From: an uncultured Caldimonas sp.
GTDB lineage: Bacteria; Pseudomonadota; Gammaproteobacteria; Burkholderiales; Burkholderiaceae
Length of the DNA stretch: 64,000 bases
Assembly: GCF_946480305.1 (NCBI RefSeq)
Contig: NZ_CAMLJQ010000002.1
Span: forward strand, 186,001 to 250,000
Direction: 5' to 3'
Shown here: piece by piece, positions 25,020 to 36,151 of the stretch
Layout of the letters: every line of letters starts with the position of its first letter
How positions within the stretch are numbered: position 1 is the stretch's first letter
Translations under genes and position numbers: made by a program
Notes under the pieces: generated by a model
What the model was told of the DNA's origin: nothing
What the model saw: the letters and a program-made list of their open reading frames with translations, nothing else
Database searches by the model: none

Positions 25020-27065
25020 ATGATGCACCCATCGGATAGCCTGGACCACATGAGCAGTACCCCGCCACCCCTGCCTCCGTTGCCCGACACCGAGATGGGC
25101 CGGCGGTTCCGCCTGACCGACTGGTCGGCCACGCCGCTGGGGCCTGTCGAGCGGTGGCCGCAAAGCCTGCGCATCGCGGTGAGCATCTGCCTCAATTCGC
25201 GCTTCCCGATGTTCGTGTGGTGGGGCAACGCGCTGGTCAACATCTACAACGACGCCTACATCCCGGTGCTCGGCAAGCGGCACCCGCAGGCCTTCGGCCA
25301 GCCCGCGCGCGACTTCTGGAACGACATCTGGAACGTGCTGGGCCCGCAGGTCGACGAGGTGATGCTGCACGGCCGCCCCACCTGGAACGAACGCGAGCTG
25401 CTGGTGATGGAGCGCAACGGCTTCACCGAAGAGACCTACTTCACCTGGTCGTACAGCCCCATCCATGACGAGCACGGCCGCGTCGGCGGACTGTTCTGCG
25501 CCTGCACCGAGGAAACGCCGCGCGTGATCGTCGAGCGCGAGCGCGACGCGCTGGTGCGCAGCGCACAAGACACCGCACAGACGCTGCAGACCTGGTTCGA
25601 CAACGCGCCCGGCTTCATTGCGCTGCTGCGCGGGCCGCAGTTCGTCTTCGAGATGGTCAACAAGGCCTACTACGAGCTGGTGGGCCACCGGCCGTTGCAG
25701 GGCCTGCCGGCTTTCGAGGCGCTGCCCGACGTGCGCAACCAGGGCTTCGAGGAGATCCTGCAGCGCGTCTACACCCGGGGTGAACCGTTCGTCGGCCGTG
25801 CGGTACGACTGACGCTGCAAGGCGCGCCGCAGGGCCCGGTCATCGAGCGCTTCGTCGATCTCGTCTACCAGCCGGTGGTCGAAAGCGACGGCAAGGTGCG
25901 CGGCATCTTCGCGCAGGGGCACGACGTGACCGAGCAGGTGCGCGCGGTGCACGCGCTGCAGGAAGCAGACCGCCGCAAGGACGAGTTCCTGGCCACGCTC
26001 GCACACGAACTGCGCAACCCGCTGGCGCCCATCCGCCAGGCCGCTCAGCTGGCCAAGACGCACCGACTGGCCCCGGCGCAGAACGCCTGGGCGCTCGACG
26101 TCATCGAGCGGCAGTCGCGCCACATGGCACTGCTGCTCGACGACCTGCTCGACGTGGCCCGCATCTCGAGCGGGCGCCTGGCGCTGCGGCGCGAGCGCGT
26201 CACGCTCGGCTCGGTCATCGACGCGGCCGTCGAGACCGTGCGCCCGTTGCTCGACGAACGCCGGCACCGCTTCGCCGTCTCCGGCGACGGCGCAGCGGTG
26301 ATGGTCGATGCGGACCCGCTACGGCTGGCGCAGGTGCTCTCCAACCTGCTGTCGAATGCCGTCAAGTACACCGACGAGGGCGGCAGCATCGAGCTGCACG
26401 CCGCGCGTGAAGACGGCCACGCGGTGATCCGCGTGCGCGACAACGGCATCGGGCTGTCGGAAGCGTCGCGCGAGCAGGTCTTCCAGATGTTCTCGCAGGT
26501 GTCGCCGGTGCGGGCACGCTCGGAGGGCGGGCTGGGGATCGGCCTCTCGCTGAGCCGCGGCCTCGTGGAGATGCACGGCGGCACGATCGAGGCGCACAGC
26601 GCCGGGCTGGGCCAGGGCGCGGAGTTCGTGGTGCGGCTGCCGGCCCTTGCCGCCGAACCCGCAGCCGCCACGGCCGAGCCTGCGCCTGCCGAGGCAAACG
26701 CGGCCGACACCCGGGAGGTGCTGATCGCCGACGACAACCTCGACGCCGCCTCCAGCCTGGCGCTGCTGCTCGAGCTGGCCGGCCACCGCGTGCACACGGC
26801 GCGCGACGGGCAGGAGGCGCTGGAAGTGGCCGAGCGGACGCGGCCGGACGTCGCCATCCTCGACATCGGCATGCCGGGACTCAACGGCTATCAAGTGGCC
26901 AGCGCCATCCGCTCGCGGCCTTGGGGGCGCGCGGTGCGGTTGATCGCCCTGACGGGTTGGGGTCAGCATGAAGAACAGCAGCGGGCCCGCTCGGCCGGCT
27001 TCGACCACCACTGCACCAAGCCGACCGACCCCGAAGCGCTGTTCGCGCTGCTCGTCGAGCGCTAG
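25020..27065 (+). CDS. Hybrid sensor histidine kinase/response regulator
   Basis: A 681-residue soluble hybrid kinase with no membrane helix. Domains in order: a PAS-like region (about 25-165; 'SLRIAVSICLNSRFPMFVWW'), a second PAS (about 185-310), HisKA with phospho-acceptor His329 in 'FLATLAHELRNPLAPIRQ', HATPase with N-box 'LSNLLSNAVKYTD' and G-boxes 'VRDNGIGLS' and 'GGLGIGLSL', and a receiver domain with Asp615 in 'VAILDIGMPGLNGY'. The first PAS resembles those of cytosolic, possibly light- or redox-sensing kinases, but no cofactor residue can be named. No partner regulator is adjacent. An internal ATG (residue 11) is an alternative start. Confidence 0.92.
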   Translation: MMHPSDSLDHMSSTPPPLPPLPDTEMGRRFRLTDWSATPLGPVERWPQSLRIAVSICLNSRFPMFVWWGNALVNIYNDAYIPVLGKRHPQAFGQPARDFWNDIWNVLGPQVDEVMLHGRPTWNERELLVMERNGFTEETYFTWSYSPIHDEHGRVGGLFCACTEETPRVIVERERDALVRSAQDTAQTLQTWFDNAPGFIALLRGPQFVFEMVNKAYYELVGHRPLQGLPAFEALPDVRNQGFEEILQRVYTRGEPFVGRAVRLTLQGAPQGPVIERFVDLVYQPVVESDGKVRGIFAQGHDVTEQVRAVHALQEADRRKDEFLATLAHELRNPLAPIRQAAQLAKTHRLAPAQNAWALDVIERQSRHMALLLDDLLDVARISSGRLALRRERVTLGSVIDAAVETVRPLLDERRHRFAVSGDGAAVMVDADPLRLAQVLSNLLSNAVKYTDEGGSIELHAAREDGHAVIRVRDNGIGLSEASREQVFQMFSQVSPVRARSEGGLGIGLSLSRGLVEMHGGTIEAHSAGLGQGAEFVVRLPALAAEPAAATAEPAPAEANAADTREVLIADDNLDAASSLALLLELAGHRVHTARDGQEALEVAERTRPDVAILDIGMPGLNGYQVASAIRSRPWGRAVRLIALTGWGQHEEQQRARSAGFDHHCTKPTDPEALFALLVER

Positions 27066-27180
27066 CGCCGGCCCTCACCTCTACGAATAATCGTCGCCCC
27101 GGCGCGCGGGGTTGTCGAAAGCACGGGCGCTCGTTCGTCATGTGGATGTCGCACACTGCATTCCCTTCGACGAGCAAAGC

Positions 27181-28719
27181 ATGACGAACGACACGCCCAC
27201 CCCTCCCAAGGCCGGCCGCCGCGAATGGATCGGCCTGGCCGTCATCGCGTTGCCCTGCCTGGTCTACGCGATGGACCTCACCGTGCTCAACCTCGCGGTG
27301 CCGGCGATCAGCACCGCGCTGCAGCCGTCGGCCTCGCAGTTGCTGTGGATCATCGACATCTACGGCTTCCTGGTGGCCGGCTTCCTGATCACGATGGGCA
27401 CGCTCGGCGACCGCATCGGCCGGCGCAAGCTGCTGCTGATCGGCGCGGCGGCCTTCGGGGCCGCCTCCACGGTGGCAGCCTTCTCCGACAGCGCCGAGAT
27501 GCTGGTCGCGATGCGGGCCCTGCTCGGCGTCGCGGGTGCCACGCTGGCACCGTCCACGATGTCATTGATCCGCAACATGTTCCACGACGAGCACCAGCGG
27601 CAGTTCGCCATCGGTGTGTGGATCGCTGCCTTCTCGGTCGGCAGCGCCATCGGGCCGCTGGTCGGCGGCGTGCTGCTGCAGTTCTTCTGGTGGGGCTCGG
27701 TGTTCCTGGTCGCGGTGCCGGTGATGGTGCTGTTGCTGCTGCTCGGCCCCAGCCTGCTGCCCGAATACAAGGACCCGAACGCCGGCCGCATCGACCTGCT
27801 GAGCGTGGCGCTGTCGCTCGGCGCGGTGCTGGCCACCATCTACGGGCTCAAGCAGGTGGCCGAGCATGGCCTGGCGTGGCAGCACGTGCTGCCGGTGGGG
27901 GTGGGCGTGGCGATCGGCACCTTGTTCGTGCGGCGGCAGGGCCAGCTCGACTACCCGCTGCTCGACCTGAAGCTGTTCCGCATCCCGACCTTCAGCGCGG
28001 CGATCGCGGCCTATGCGCTGTCGTGCCTGGCGATGTTCGGCATCTACATCTTCATCACGCAGTACCTGCAGCTGGTGCTCGCGTTGTCGCCGCTCGCGGC
28101 GGGCGTGGCCACGGTGCCGTGGGCGCTGACGTTCGTCGTGGGATCGCTGATGGCGCCGAAGCTCGCCCAGCGGTTGCCCGGCACCACCATCTTCGTGTGG
28201 GGCCTGGCCATCGCGGCGGCGGGTTTCGGGCTGGTGGCCTTCGCTGGCGGCGGCCTGGGCCTGGCGGCAGTGGTGGTCGGCACCGTCATCATCGGCATCG
28301 GCATGGCGCCGGTCTTCACGATCGGCAACGAGATGATCATCACCGCCGCGCCGCCGGAACGGGCCGGTGCGGCCTCGGCCATCTCGGAGACGAGTTCGGA
28401 GTTCAGCGGCGCGCTCGGCATCGCCGTGTTCGGCAGCCTGGGCACGGTGCTGTACCGCACCTCGCTGGCATCCACGCTGCCCTCGGGCCTGCCGGCCGAC
28501 GCTGCCGCAGCAGCGATGACCACGCTGGGCGGTGCCGTCGCCGCCTCGCAAACGGTGGCCGGGCCGGCCAGCCAGGCGCTGCTGGCGGCGTCTCGCGCGG
28601 CCTTCCTCGACGCAATGCAGCTCACCGCGGTGGCCGGCGGCGCCATCGTGCTGGTGGCCAGCGTGCTGGCGGCCCGCATCCTGCGGGGCAAGCGTTCGGC
28701 CGGCGTGGCGGCCACGTGA
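27181..28719 (+). CDS. MFS transporter, DHA2 family (14 TM drug exporter)
   Basis: A 512-residue inner-membrane proton antiporter of the EmrB/QacA type. The first helix carries 'LVYAMDLTVLNLAVPAIST', with the acidic residue typical of DHA2 pumps, then 'WIIDIYGFLVAGFLITMGTL' and the loop motif 'GDRIGRRKLLLIG'; motif C is 'IAAFSVGSAIGPLVGG'. About 14 hydrophobic segments are visible. The ATG at 27181 directly starts the cytosolic tail. Probably exports cationic or aromatic toxicants. Downstream there are two hairpins, the second with a U-tract. Confidence 0.92.
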   Translation: MTNDTPTPPKAGRREWIGLAVIALPCLVYAMDLTVLNLAVPAISTALQPSASQLLWIIDIYGFLVAGFLITMGTLGDRIGRRKLLLIGAAAFGAASTVAAFSDSAEMLVAMRALLGVAGATLAPSTMSLIRNMFHDEHQRQFAIGVWIAAFSVGSAIGPLVGGVLLQFFWWGSVFLVAVPVMVLLLLLGPSLLPEYKDPNAGRIDLLSVALSLGAVLATIYGLKQVAEHGLAWQHVLPVGVGVAIGTLFVRRQGQLDYPLLDLKLFRIPTFSAAIAAYALSCLAMFGIYIFITQYLQLVLALSPLAAGVATVPWALTFVVGSLMAPKLAQRLPGTTIFVWGLAIAAAGFGLVAFAGGGLGLAAVVVGTVIIGIGMAPVFTIGNEMIITAAPPERAGAASAISETSSEFSGALGIAVFGSLGTVLYRTSLASTLPSGLPADAAAAAMTTLGGAVAASQTVAGPASQALLAASRAAFLDAMQLTAVAGGAIVLVASVLAARILRGKRSAGVAAT

Positions 28720-28720
28720 C

Positions 28721-28754
28721 TTCGTCGCCCCCCAAGCGCGAGGGGGATGACGAA
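28721..28754 (+). other. Stem-loop after the MFS gene
   Basis: TTCGTC pairs with GACGAA, and within it a C-run (28728-28733) pairs with a G-run (28742-28746). It begins two bases after the stop codon. With no U-tract it is more likely an mRNA-stabilising 3' structure than a terminator on its own. Confidence 0.45.
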
Positions 28755-28786
28755 ATCTGACGGCCGGCTTACGATGCGCGCCGGGT

Positions 28787-28814
28787 CGCCGGCGGTCAAC
28801 CGTGGCGGCTTTTT
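28787..28814 (+). terminator. Intrinsic terminator for the MFS transporter gene
   Basis: Stem CGCC-GG-CGG with CCG-T-GGCG around a TCAA loop, followed by a short C and TTTTT (28810-28814). It lies 68 bases after the MFS stop and before the first DUF805 gene, on the coding strand. Confidence 0.6.
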
Positions 28815-28927
28815 CCTACCCAGCGGGCCTCGTGCTGACCACAGAAGCAGCCGGGCTGGTTTCATCGGATGTTCCGCGGCGCTGGGGCCGCCCCGCGGAG
28901 CGCAATTCCCCAATGAGGGAGGGACAC

Positions 28928-29290
28928 ATGAGCTGGTTTCTTTTGGCAATGAAGCGCTATTTCGACTTCTCCGGCCGTTCGCGCCGTAGCGAGTACTGGT
29001 ACTTCCTGCTGTTCGTCATCCTGATTTCCATCGCACTGGGCATCGTCGACGGCATCCTGGCCGCCGCGATCGGCTTCGGCGGACTGCTGTCGATCCTGTT
29101 CGGCCTCGGCATCATCATCCCGTCGCTCGCCGTCTCGGTGCGGCGCCTGCACGACACGGGCCGCAGCGGCTGGTGGTACCTGATCAACTTCGTGCCCCTG
29201 GTCGGCGTGATCATCTTCATCGTGTTCGCGATCCAGGACAGCAACAACGGCGCCAACCAGTACGGCCCGAGCCCGAAGAACGAAGGCTGA
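28928..29290 (+). CDS. DUF805 membrane protein (first of a tandem pair)
   Basis: A 120-residue DUF805 protein. The hallmark 'KRYFDFSGRSRRSEYWYFLL' opens the protein, followed by hydrophobic helices and the second signature 'VSVRRLHDTGRSGWWYLINF', then 'DSNNGANQYGPSPK' at the end. Sits in the inner membrane; some family members are annotated as YhaH, role unclear. The start ATG follows GGGAGGGACAC. An intrinsic terminator follows the stop by about 24 bases. Confidence 0.92.
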   Translation: MSWFLLAMKRYFDFSGRSRRSEYWYFLLFVILISIALGIVDGILAAAIGFGGLLSILFGLGIIIPSLAVSVRRLHDTGRSGWWYLINFVPLVGVIIFIVFAIQDSNNGANQYGPSPKNEG

Positions 29291-29313
29291 GCAACCACTC
29301 GGCAAACCCGATG

Positions 29314-29346
29314 AGCCGCAGCACGCGCAAGGTGCTGCGGCTTTTT
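29314..29346 (+). terminator. Intrinsic terminator after the first DUF805 gene
   Basis: A perfect 10-bp stem, AGCCGCAGCA (29314-29323) with TGCTGCGGCT (29333-29342), a nine-base loop, and a T-run to 29346. It separates the two DUF805 genes into distinct transcripts or attenuates the second. Confidence 0.85.
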
Positions 29347-29402
29347 CACGAGTGGCGCCGGCAGCCGCACGGCCCCCAAACCACATCGCATTCCGAGTCC
29401 CC

Positions 29403-29801
29403 GTGAACTGGCACCTGCACGCACTGAAGCACTGCTTCGACTTCTCCGGCCGCGCGCGGCGCAAAGAGTACTGGTACTTCCTGCTGGTCTGGGTGTTCGT
29501 CTGCGTGGTGCTGCAGTTCGTGCTCAACGTGCTGGAAGTGCTGTCCGACCCCGCCGGCTCCGGCTGGCTCGAGGGGCTGCAACTGGTGCTGGGCATGTTC
29601 AGCCTGGTGTATTTCATGGCCGCCTTCATCGCGTCGATCTCCGTCGCGGTGCGCCGGCTGCACGACACCGGGCGCAGCGGCTGGTGGTGGCTGATCACGC
29701 TCGTGCCGCTGCTGGGCCTCCTCATCTTCCTGCTGTTCGTCTGCGAAGACAGCGAGCGCGGGGCCAACCGCTACGGCCCTAGTCCCAAGTACCAGCTCTG
29801 A
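29403..29801 (+). CDS. DUF805 membrane protein (second of a tandem pair)
   Basis: A 132-residue paralogue of the preceding gene: 'KHCFDFSGRARRKEYWYFLL', a longer first hydrophobic section, then 'VAVRRLHDTGRSGWWWLITL' and 'ERGANRYGPSPKYQL'. It starts at a GTG at 29403; an upstream in-frame start at 29352 would lie only a few bases after the terminator. The two copies differ in helix length, so the duplication is not recent. Function unknown. Confidence 0.9.
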   Translation: MNWHLHALKHCFDFSGRARRKEYWYFLLVWVFVCVVLQFVLNVLEVLSDPAGSGWLEGLQLVLGMFSLVYFMAAFIASISVAVRRLHDTGRSGWWWLITLVPLLGLLIFLLFVCEDSERGANRYGPSPKYQL

Positions 29802-30073
29802 ACGTTCCCGCCACCCGGCGCTCGCCACGCAGCGCTTCTTGATCGAGCGCACCGCCCGCGCCACCTCGGCTGGGCCGGGCGATCGGCATTGACAGCTCTC
29901 AATTGCCCGCGGCGGCGATCTTCCATACTGACCCCCGGTATCGCCATCGCAGCCTGCGCCGCTTCAACGCCGGGACGCACCGTCGCCGAATACGCAAGCG
30001 GGCAGATCACGCTCGCCAACCCCTGATCCCTCCCGACGGATCGGGCAACCTCCCTCTCCGCCCACCGTCTTTG
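29802..30073 (+). ncRNA. Candidate small RNA region ending at the 30074 terminator
   Basis: No protein gene is supported here, yet a strong intrinsic terminator stands about 270 bases after the DUF805 stop. A short hairpin, CCCGA-CGGA-TCGGG (30032-30045), precedes it. A TTGACA at 29889-29894 could be a -35 box, but I find no -10 at a normal distance. Either a long 3' UTR of the DUF805 mRNA or a separate small RNA of about 150-200 nt. Confidence 0.25.
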
Positions 30074-30099
30074 GCCGCCTCGCAAGAGGCGGCTTTTTT
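30074..30099 (+). terminator. Strong intrinsic terminator with GCAA tetraloop
   Basis: A perfect 8-bp stem, GCCGCCTC (30074-30081) with GAGGCGGC (30086-30093), a GCAA (GNRA-type) loop, and six T residues (30094-30099). It terminates plus-strand transcripts just before the convergent chemoreceptor gene. Confidence 0.9.
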
Positions 30100-30136
30100 C
30101 TTGGCCGATCGCCCAGCGCACGTGCCGCAGGCACGT

Positions 30137-31696
30137 TCAGGCACGTGCGGCCGCCTCGGCCTCCTGCAGCTTGAAGGCGCCCACGATCTGCGCCAACTGC
30201 TCGGCCTGTTCGCGCAACCGGGCCGACAACACCGCGGAGGCGTCGACGAGGCCCGCATTGCCCTGCGTCATCGCCTCCAGGCTCGCCACCGAACGGTTGA
30301 CACGGCCGATGTCACCCACCTGTTCTGCCGCGGCCTGGCTCAACGCCGCCATCATCTCGGTCACCCGGCGCGTGGCCTGCACGATCTCTTCCATCGTGCT
30401 GCCGGCCTGCTGCACGCGCTCGGCGCCCTGCTGCACCTGCGCCACCGAATGGTCGATCAGCTCGCGGATCTGGCGCGCGGCCTGTGCACTGCGGCCGGCG
30501 AGCGTGCGCACCTCGTCGGCCACCACCGCAAAGCCGCGCCCTTCCTCGCCGGCGCGCGCCGCCTCCACCGAGGCGTTGAGCGCCAGGATGTTGGTCTGGA
30601 AGGCGATCGCGTCGATGACGCTGACGATCTCGGCCACCTGTTGGGAGGAGGTGGAAATGGCCTCCATCGTGCTCACCACCTGGGCCACCACGTCGCCACC
30701 GCGCGTCGCGACCTCGTTGGCGCTGCCGGCCTGCTCGCTCGCTTCGCGCGCCACGCCGGCAGCGTGCTCGATACGGTCGGTCAGCTGCCGCAGCGACAGG
30801 GCCGCCACCTGCAGGTTGTCGGCCGCCTGCTCGGTGCGGTCGCGCAGCGTCTCGTTGCCGTGTGCGATCTCGGTGGTGGCGTTCGCCACGTGCCGGGTCA
30901 CTTCCTGCACGCGGCCCACGAGCGTCTGCAGACCCAGGCGCATCTGCTGCACGGCGCCCAGCATGCTGCGTGGCGGCGCGGCGTTCACGGCGCCATCGTC
31001 ACGCAGGTCCCCGTCGGCCACACGCAGCAAGGCGCGCCGGGCCAGCTCCGGCTCGCCGCCCAGCTCGCGCCGCACGGCCGACACGAGCACGAAGCAAAGC
31101 GCTACCGCCGCGGCCGTCGCCGTCGCGGCGAGCACTGCCGCCAGCGTCACCGCCTGCCGGCTGGCACGCTGCGCCCGCGCCTGGGCCTCGGCGGCACGCT
31201 CGCCGGCCGCGTGGATCTGGCGCGTCAGCTCGCCGCCGAGTGCGGCCCAGGAGGGCGTCTCGCGGTCGACGATGGCCTGGATCACCTCACCCGGCCTGTC
31301 GCGGATGAGCTGCACGATCTCGCGCTGCAACGTGGCATGCGCCTGCTGCAATGCGGCGATCTTCTTCAACGGTGCCGCAAAGCTCGAACCTTCGGCCAGC
31401 GCGGAGGCGTCGGCGGCCAGCTTCAATGCCTGCTCATGGCTGGCCTGGATGCCGTCGCGCGCAGGCCGGTTCGATGGGTCGAGCGCCAGGTCGCGCACGG
31501 CCTGCCCGGCGGCGAGCCCGCGCGCGAGCATGCCGTTCAGTGCGTCCGAGATCGCCTGCTCGCGTTCGAGGTAGCCCTCGTATTCGGCCTGCGTGCGCCA
31601 CAACCCCCACAGTGAGACGGCCAGTGCGGCCGTGAACAACACCGAAGGCAGGACGACGCAGGACAGCAGGCGTATGGAGAAGCTGAACCGTTGCAT
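30137..31696 (-). CDS. Methyl-accepting chemotaxis protein
   Basis: A 519-residue chemoreceptor. A membrane helix near residues 8-30 and another near 190-210 ('[20 protein letters not shown]') bracket a periplasmic four-helix-bundle-like sensor of about 160 residues. A HAMP-like segment and the long cytoplasmic coiled coil follow, with the signalling tip '[20 protein letters not shown]' and '[20 protein letters not shown]'. No CheR-tethering pentapeptide is seen at the C-terminus. I chose the ATG at 31696. It is the last gene of the liv/bdhA operon (63 bases after bdhA), suggesting taxis towards the compound that operon imports. Confidence 0.92.
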   Translation of the reverse strand: MQRFSFSIRLLSCVVLPSVLFTAALAVSLWGLWRTQAEYEGYLEREQAISDALNGMLARGLAAGQAVRDLALDPSNRPARDGIQASHEQALKLAADASALAEGSSFAAPLKKIAALQQAHATLQREIVQLIRDRPGEVIQAIVDRETPSWAALGGELTRQIHAAGERAAEAQARAQRASRQAVTLAAVLAATATAAAVALCFVLVSAVRRELGGEPELARRALLRVADGDLRDDGAVNAAPPRSMLGAVQQMRLGLQTLVGRVQEVTRHVANATTEIAHGNETLRDRTEQAADNLQVAALSLRQLTDRIEHAAGVAREASEQAGSANEVATRGGDVVAQVVSTMEAISTSSQQVAEIVSVIDAIAFQTNILALNASVEAARAGEEGRGFAVVADEVRTLAGRSAQAARQIRELIDHSVAQVQQGAERVQQAGSTMEEIVQATRRVTEMMAALSQAAAEQVGDIGRVNRSVASLEAMTQGNAGLVDASAVLSARLREQAEQLAQIVGAFKLQEAEAAARA

Positions 31697-31759
31697 GGGT
31701 TCCTCGCAGGCAGGCTCACGCCTGCCGGTCATCTTTCGGGAGGGTGCGGCCGGCCGCGC

Positions 31760-32542
31760 CTACTGCGCGGTCCAGCCGCCGTCCATGTTCCAGGCTGCGC
31801 CGCGCACCTGCGAGGCGGCCGGGCTGCACAGGAACACCGTCAACGCGCCGAGCTGGTCGGGCGAGACGAAGTCGCCGCTGGGCTGCTTCTCCTGCAGCAG
31901 GCTGCGCTGGGCGTCGAGCCCGCTCAGGCCGCGCTCGGCGGCGCGCGCATCGACCTGCTGCTGCACCAGCGGCGTGAGCACCCAGCCGGGGCAGATGGCA
32001 TTGCAGGTGATCGCGGTTTCGGCGGTTTCGAGCGCGACCACCTTGGTGAGGCCGACCACCGCATGCTTGGCCGCCACATAGGCCGACTTGCCGGCACTCC
32101 CCACCAGCCCGTGCACCGAGGCCACGTTGACGATGCGGCCCCAGTTGCGCTGCCGCATGCCGGGCAGCGCCAGCCGCGTGGTGTGGAACACCGACGAGAG
32201 GTTGATCGCGATGATGCGGTCCCACTGCTCGGGCGCGAAGCTCTCCACCGGCGCCACGTGCTGGATGCCTGCGTTGTTGACGACGATGTCGACGCCGCCG
32301 AAGCGGGCCTCGGCGAACCGCATCATGCGTTCGATGTCCTGCGGATCGCTCATGTCCGCCGGGTGGTGCTCGACCACCCCGTCGCCATGCGGCGCGGCGG
32401 CACGCACCTGTTCGATCGCAGCGGCCGCATCGCCGAAGCCGTTGAGCAGCAGGTTCGCGCCCTGCGCGGCGAGCGACCTGGCGATGGCCAGGCCGATCCC
32501 GCTGGTCGACCCGGTCACGAGGGCCGTTCTGGCATTCAACAT
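31760..32542 (-). CDS. bdhA: 3-hydroxybutyrate dehydrogenase
   Basis: A 260-residue short-chain dehydrogenase. The NAD site is 'ALVTGSTSGIGLAIARSLA', followed by 'VVNNAGIQHVAPVESF', the catalytic Ser in 'RIVNVASVHGLVGSAGKSAY', and the 'YVAAK' Tyr-Lys pair. 'CPGWVLTPLVQQQVDARA' and 'EKQPSGDFVSPDQLG' are typical of D-3-hydroxybutyrate dehydrogenase. It oxidises 3-hydroxybutyrate to acetoacetate in PHB and ketone-body use. The start follows CTGAGGAGAGG-like bases at a normal distance. It lies 39 bases after the sigma-54 activator gene in the long operon. Confidence 0.9.
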   Translation of the reverse strand: MLNARTALVTGSTSGIGLAIARSLAAQGANLLLNGFGDAAAAIEQVRAAAPHGDGVVEHHPADMSDPQDIERMMRFAEARFGGVDIVVNNAGIQHVAPVESFAPEQWDRIIAINLSSVFHTTRLALPGMRQRNWGRIVNVASVHGLVGSAGKSAYVAAKHAVVGLTKVVALETAETAITCNAICPGWVLTPLVQQQVDARAAERGLSGLDAQRSLLQEKQPSGDFVSPDQLGALTVFLCSPAASQVRGAAWNMDGGWTAQ

Positions 32543-32581
32543 GAAAAAGCTCCTGAGGAGAGGTTCAACAAGTAGGGGGGA

Positions 32582-34155
<1,574 letters not shown>

Positions 34156-34156
<1 letters not shown>

Positions 34157-35187
34157 TACCGACCGGCGGGCGCCGGCTCGCGGGCCGGCTCGGGTGCCGG
34201 CGCTGGTGCGCTGGGCGCGCGGCCCAGGCGGTGGATCAGCTCGCCCATGATCCCGCGCCGGAAGGCCAGCACGCAGATCACGAAGATCACGCCCGTGACG
34301 GTCGTCACGGATTCACCCAGCGCGGCGAATGCCTCGACCCCGGTGAGGTTGGCCAGGCCGGTGCCGATGTCGCCCAGCTTGTTCTCGAGCGTGATGATCA
34401 CGAAGGCCCCGACAAGCGGCCCCACCAGCGTGCCCAGGCCGCCGACCAGCGTCATCAGGATCACCAGGCCCGACATGCTCCAGTGCACGTCGGTCAGCGT
34501 CTCGAAGCCCATCACCACCACTTTCAGCGAGCCGGCGAGCGCGGCCAACGCGGCAGACAGCACGAAGGCCAGCAGCTTGAAGCGGTGCGTGTCGTAGCCG
34601 AGCGAGGTGGCGCGCGGCTCGTTCTCGCGGATGGCGCGCAGGATCTGGCCGAACGGCGAATGCACGATGCGCGCGATCAAGGCATAGGCCGCGACCACGA
34701 TCACCAGTGCCACGTAGTACAGCACGCGGTCGTCGGCCAGGCTGATCACCCCGAACAGCTTGCCGCGCGGCACACCCTGCAGGCCGTCTTCACCGCCGGT
34801 GAGCGGCGACTGCAGGCAGAAGAAGAACAGCATCTGCGCCAGCGCGAGCGTGATCATCGAGAAGTAGATGCCCTCGCGGCGTATGGCAAGCACCCCCATC
34901 ACCCAGCCCAGCCCGGCACCCACCGCCGTGCCGAGCAGCAGGCCCACCTCCGGCGTGACGCCCCACTCCTTCAACGCGTGGCCGCACACATACCCCGCGC
35001 CGCCGAAGAAGGCCGCATGCCCGAACGACAGCAGCCCGGTGAAGCCGATCAGCAGGTTGAACGCACACGCGAACAACCCGAAGCACAGCACCTTGAGCAC
35101 GAACACCGGGTAGGCGCCGAGCAGCGGAGCCAGGATCAGGCCCGCCAGCAGCAGCGCGTACATCACTTTGGTTTGACGAAGCAGCAC
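34156..35187 (-). CDS. livM: Branched-chain amino acid type ABC transporter permease LivM
   Basis: A 343-residue inner-membrane permease with about ten hydrophobic segments and the LivM signatures 'FNLLIGFTGLLSFGHAAFFG', 'GRI'-free core 'RAIRENEPRATSLGYDTHRF' (the EAA-like loop that contacts the ATPases) and 'GGLGTLVGPLVGAFVI'. The last 20 residues are a Pro/Ala tail. It starts at a GTG 10 bases after livH; an internal ATG at residue 9 is an alternative. With LivH it forms the channel of the importer. Confidence 0.93.
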
Positions 35188-35197
35188 GTCTCGCTCC

Positions 35198-36082
35198 TCA
35201 ACGGGTTTTGCCGAACAGGCCGGCGGGGCGGATCAGCAGCACGATCACCATGATCACGAACACCACCGTGGTGGAGGCCTCCGGGTAGAACACCTTGGTC
35301 ATGCCCTCGACCACACCGAGCCCGAGGCCGGTGACGATGGAGCCCATGATCGAGCCCATGCCGCCGATCACGACCACCGCGAACACGACGATGATCAGGT
35401 TCTGCCCCATCAGCGGCGACACCTGCATCACCGGCGCGGCCAGCACGCCCGCAAACGCCGCCAGCGCCACGCCGAAGCCGTAGGTCAGCGTCACCATCAG
35501 CGGCACGTTGATGCCGAAGGCTTCCACCAGCTTGGGGTTTTCAGTGCCGGCGCGCAGGTAGGCACCGAGCTTGGTCTTCTCGATCACGTACCAGGTGCCG
35601 AAGCACGCGGCGAGTGCCGCCACCACGACCCAGGCGCGGTAGACCGGCAGCATCATGAAGCCCAGGTCCATCGCACCGGTGAGCTGCTCCGGCGCCGAAT
35701 ACGGCTGGCCCGAGACACCATACACCGCGCGGAACACGCCTTCGATCACCAGTGTGATGCCCAGGGTGAGCAGCAGGCCGTAGAGGTGGTCGAGCTTGTA
35801 GATCCACTGCAGCAGCGTGCGCTCGATGACGATGCCCACGCCGCCCACCACCAGCGGCGACAGCAGCAGCATCACCCAGTAGTTCAGGCCCAGGTAGTCC
35901 ATGCCCATCCACGCCAGCAGCGCGCCCAGCATGAACAGCGCACCGTGCGCAAAGTTGATCACGTTGAGCAGCCCGAAGATGACCGCCAGGCCCAGGCTCA
36001 ACACCGCGTAGAACGAGCCGTTGACGAGACCCAGCAGCAGCTGGCTCAGCATCGCGGGCAAAGGGATACCAAAGATGTCCAT
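35198..36082 (-). CDS. livH: Branched-chain amino acid type ABC transporter permease LivH
   Basis: A 294-residue permease: 'QLLLGLVNGSFYAVLSLGLA', 'GLLNVINFAHGALFMLGA' and the coupling loop with 'LGAYLRAGTENPKLVEAFGI', then 'VFAVVVIGGMGSIMGSIVTG'. About eight hydrophobic helices. The ATG at 36082 opens the conserved N-terminus; the longer frame extends into the intergenic repeat. Partner of LivM. A hairpin-containing spacer of about 245 bp separates it from the upstream binding-protein gene, which would let the binding protein be made in excess. Confidence 0.93.
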   Translation of the reverse strand: MDIFGIPLPAMLSQLLLGLVNGSFYAVLSLGLAVIFGLLNVINFAHGALFMLGALLAWMGMDYLGLNYWVMLLLSPLVVGGVGIVIERTLLQWIYKLDHLYGLLLTLGITLVIEGVFRAVYGVSGQPYSAPEQLTGAMDLGFMMLPVYRAWVVVAALAACFGTWYVIEKTKLGAYLRAGTENPKLVEAFGINVPLMVTLTYGFGVALAAFAGVLAAPVMQVSPLMGQNLIIVVFAVVVIGGMGSIMGSIVTGLGLGVVEGMTKVFYPEASTTVVFVIMVIVLLIRPAGLFGKTR

Positions 36083-36151
36083 GTCATGCTTTGTGTTGGC
36101 GCCCGCCGCGGCTCGAATGGACGAACCGCGGCCGGCACGAACCGGACCCAT

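Noticed and set aside
24501..26267. A 588-codon minus-strand open frame.
   Set aside because: Runs antisense through the hybrid kinase gene; the sense frame has all kinase motifs.
32543..32581. A sigma-54 (-24/-12) promoter before bdhA for the adjacent activator.
   Set aside because: No GG-N10-GC pair with the normal context was found in this short gap.
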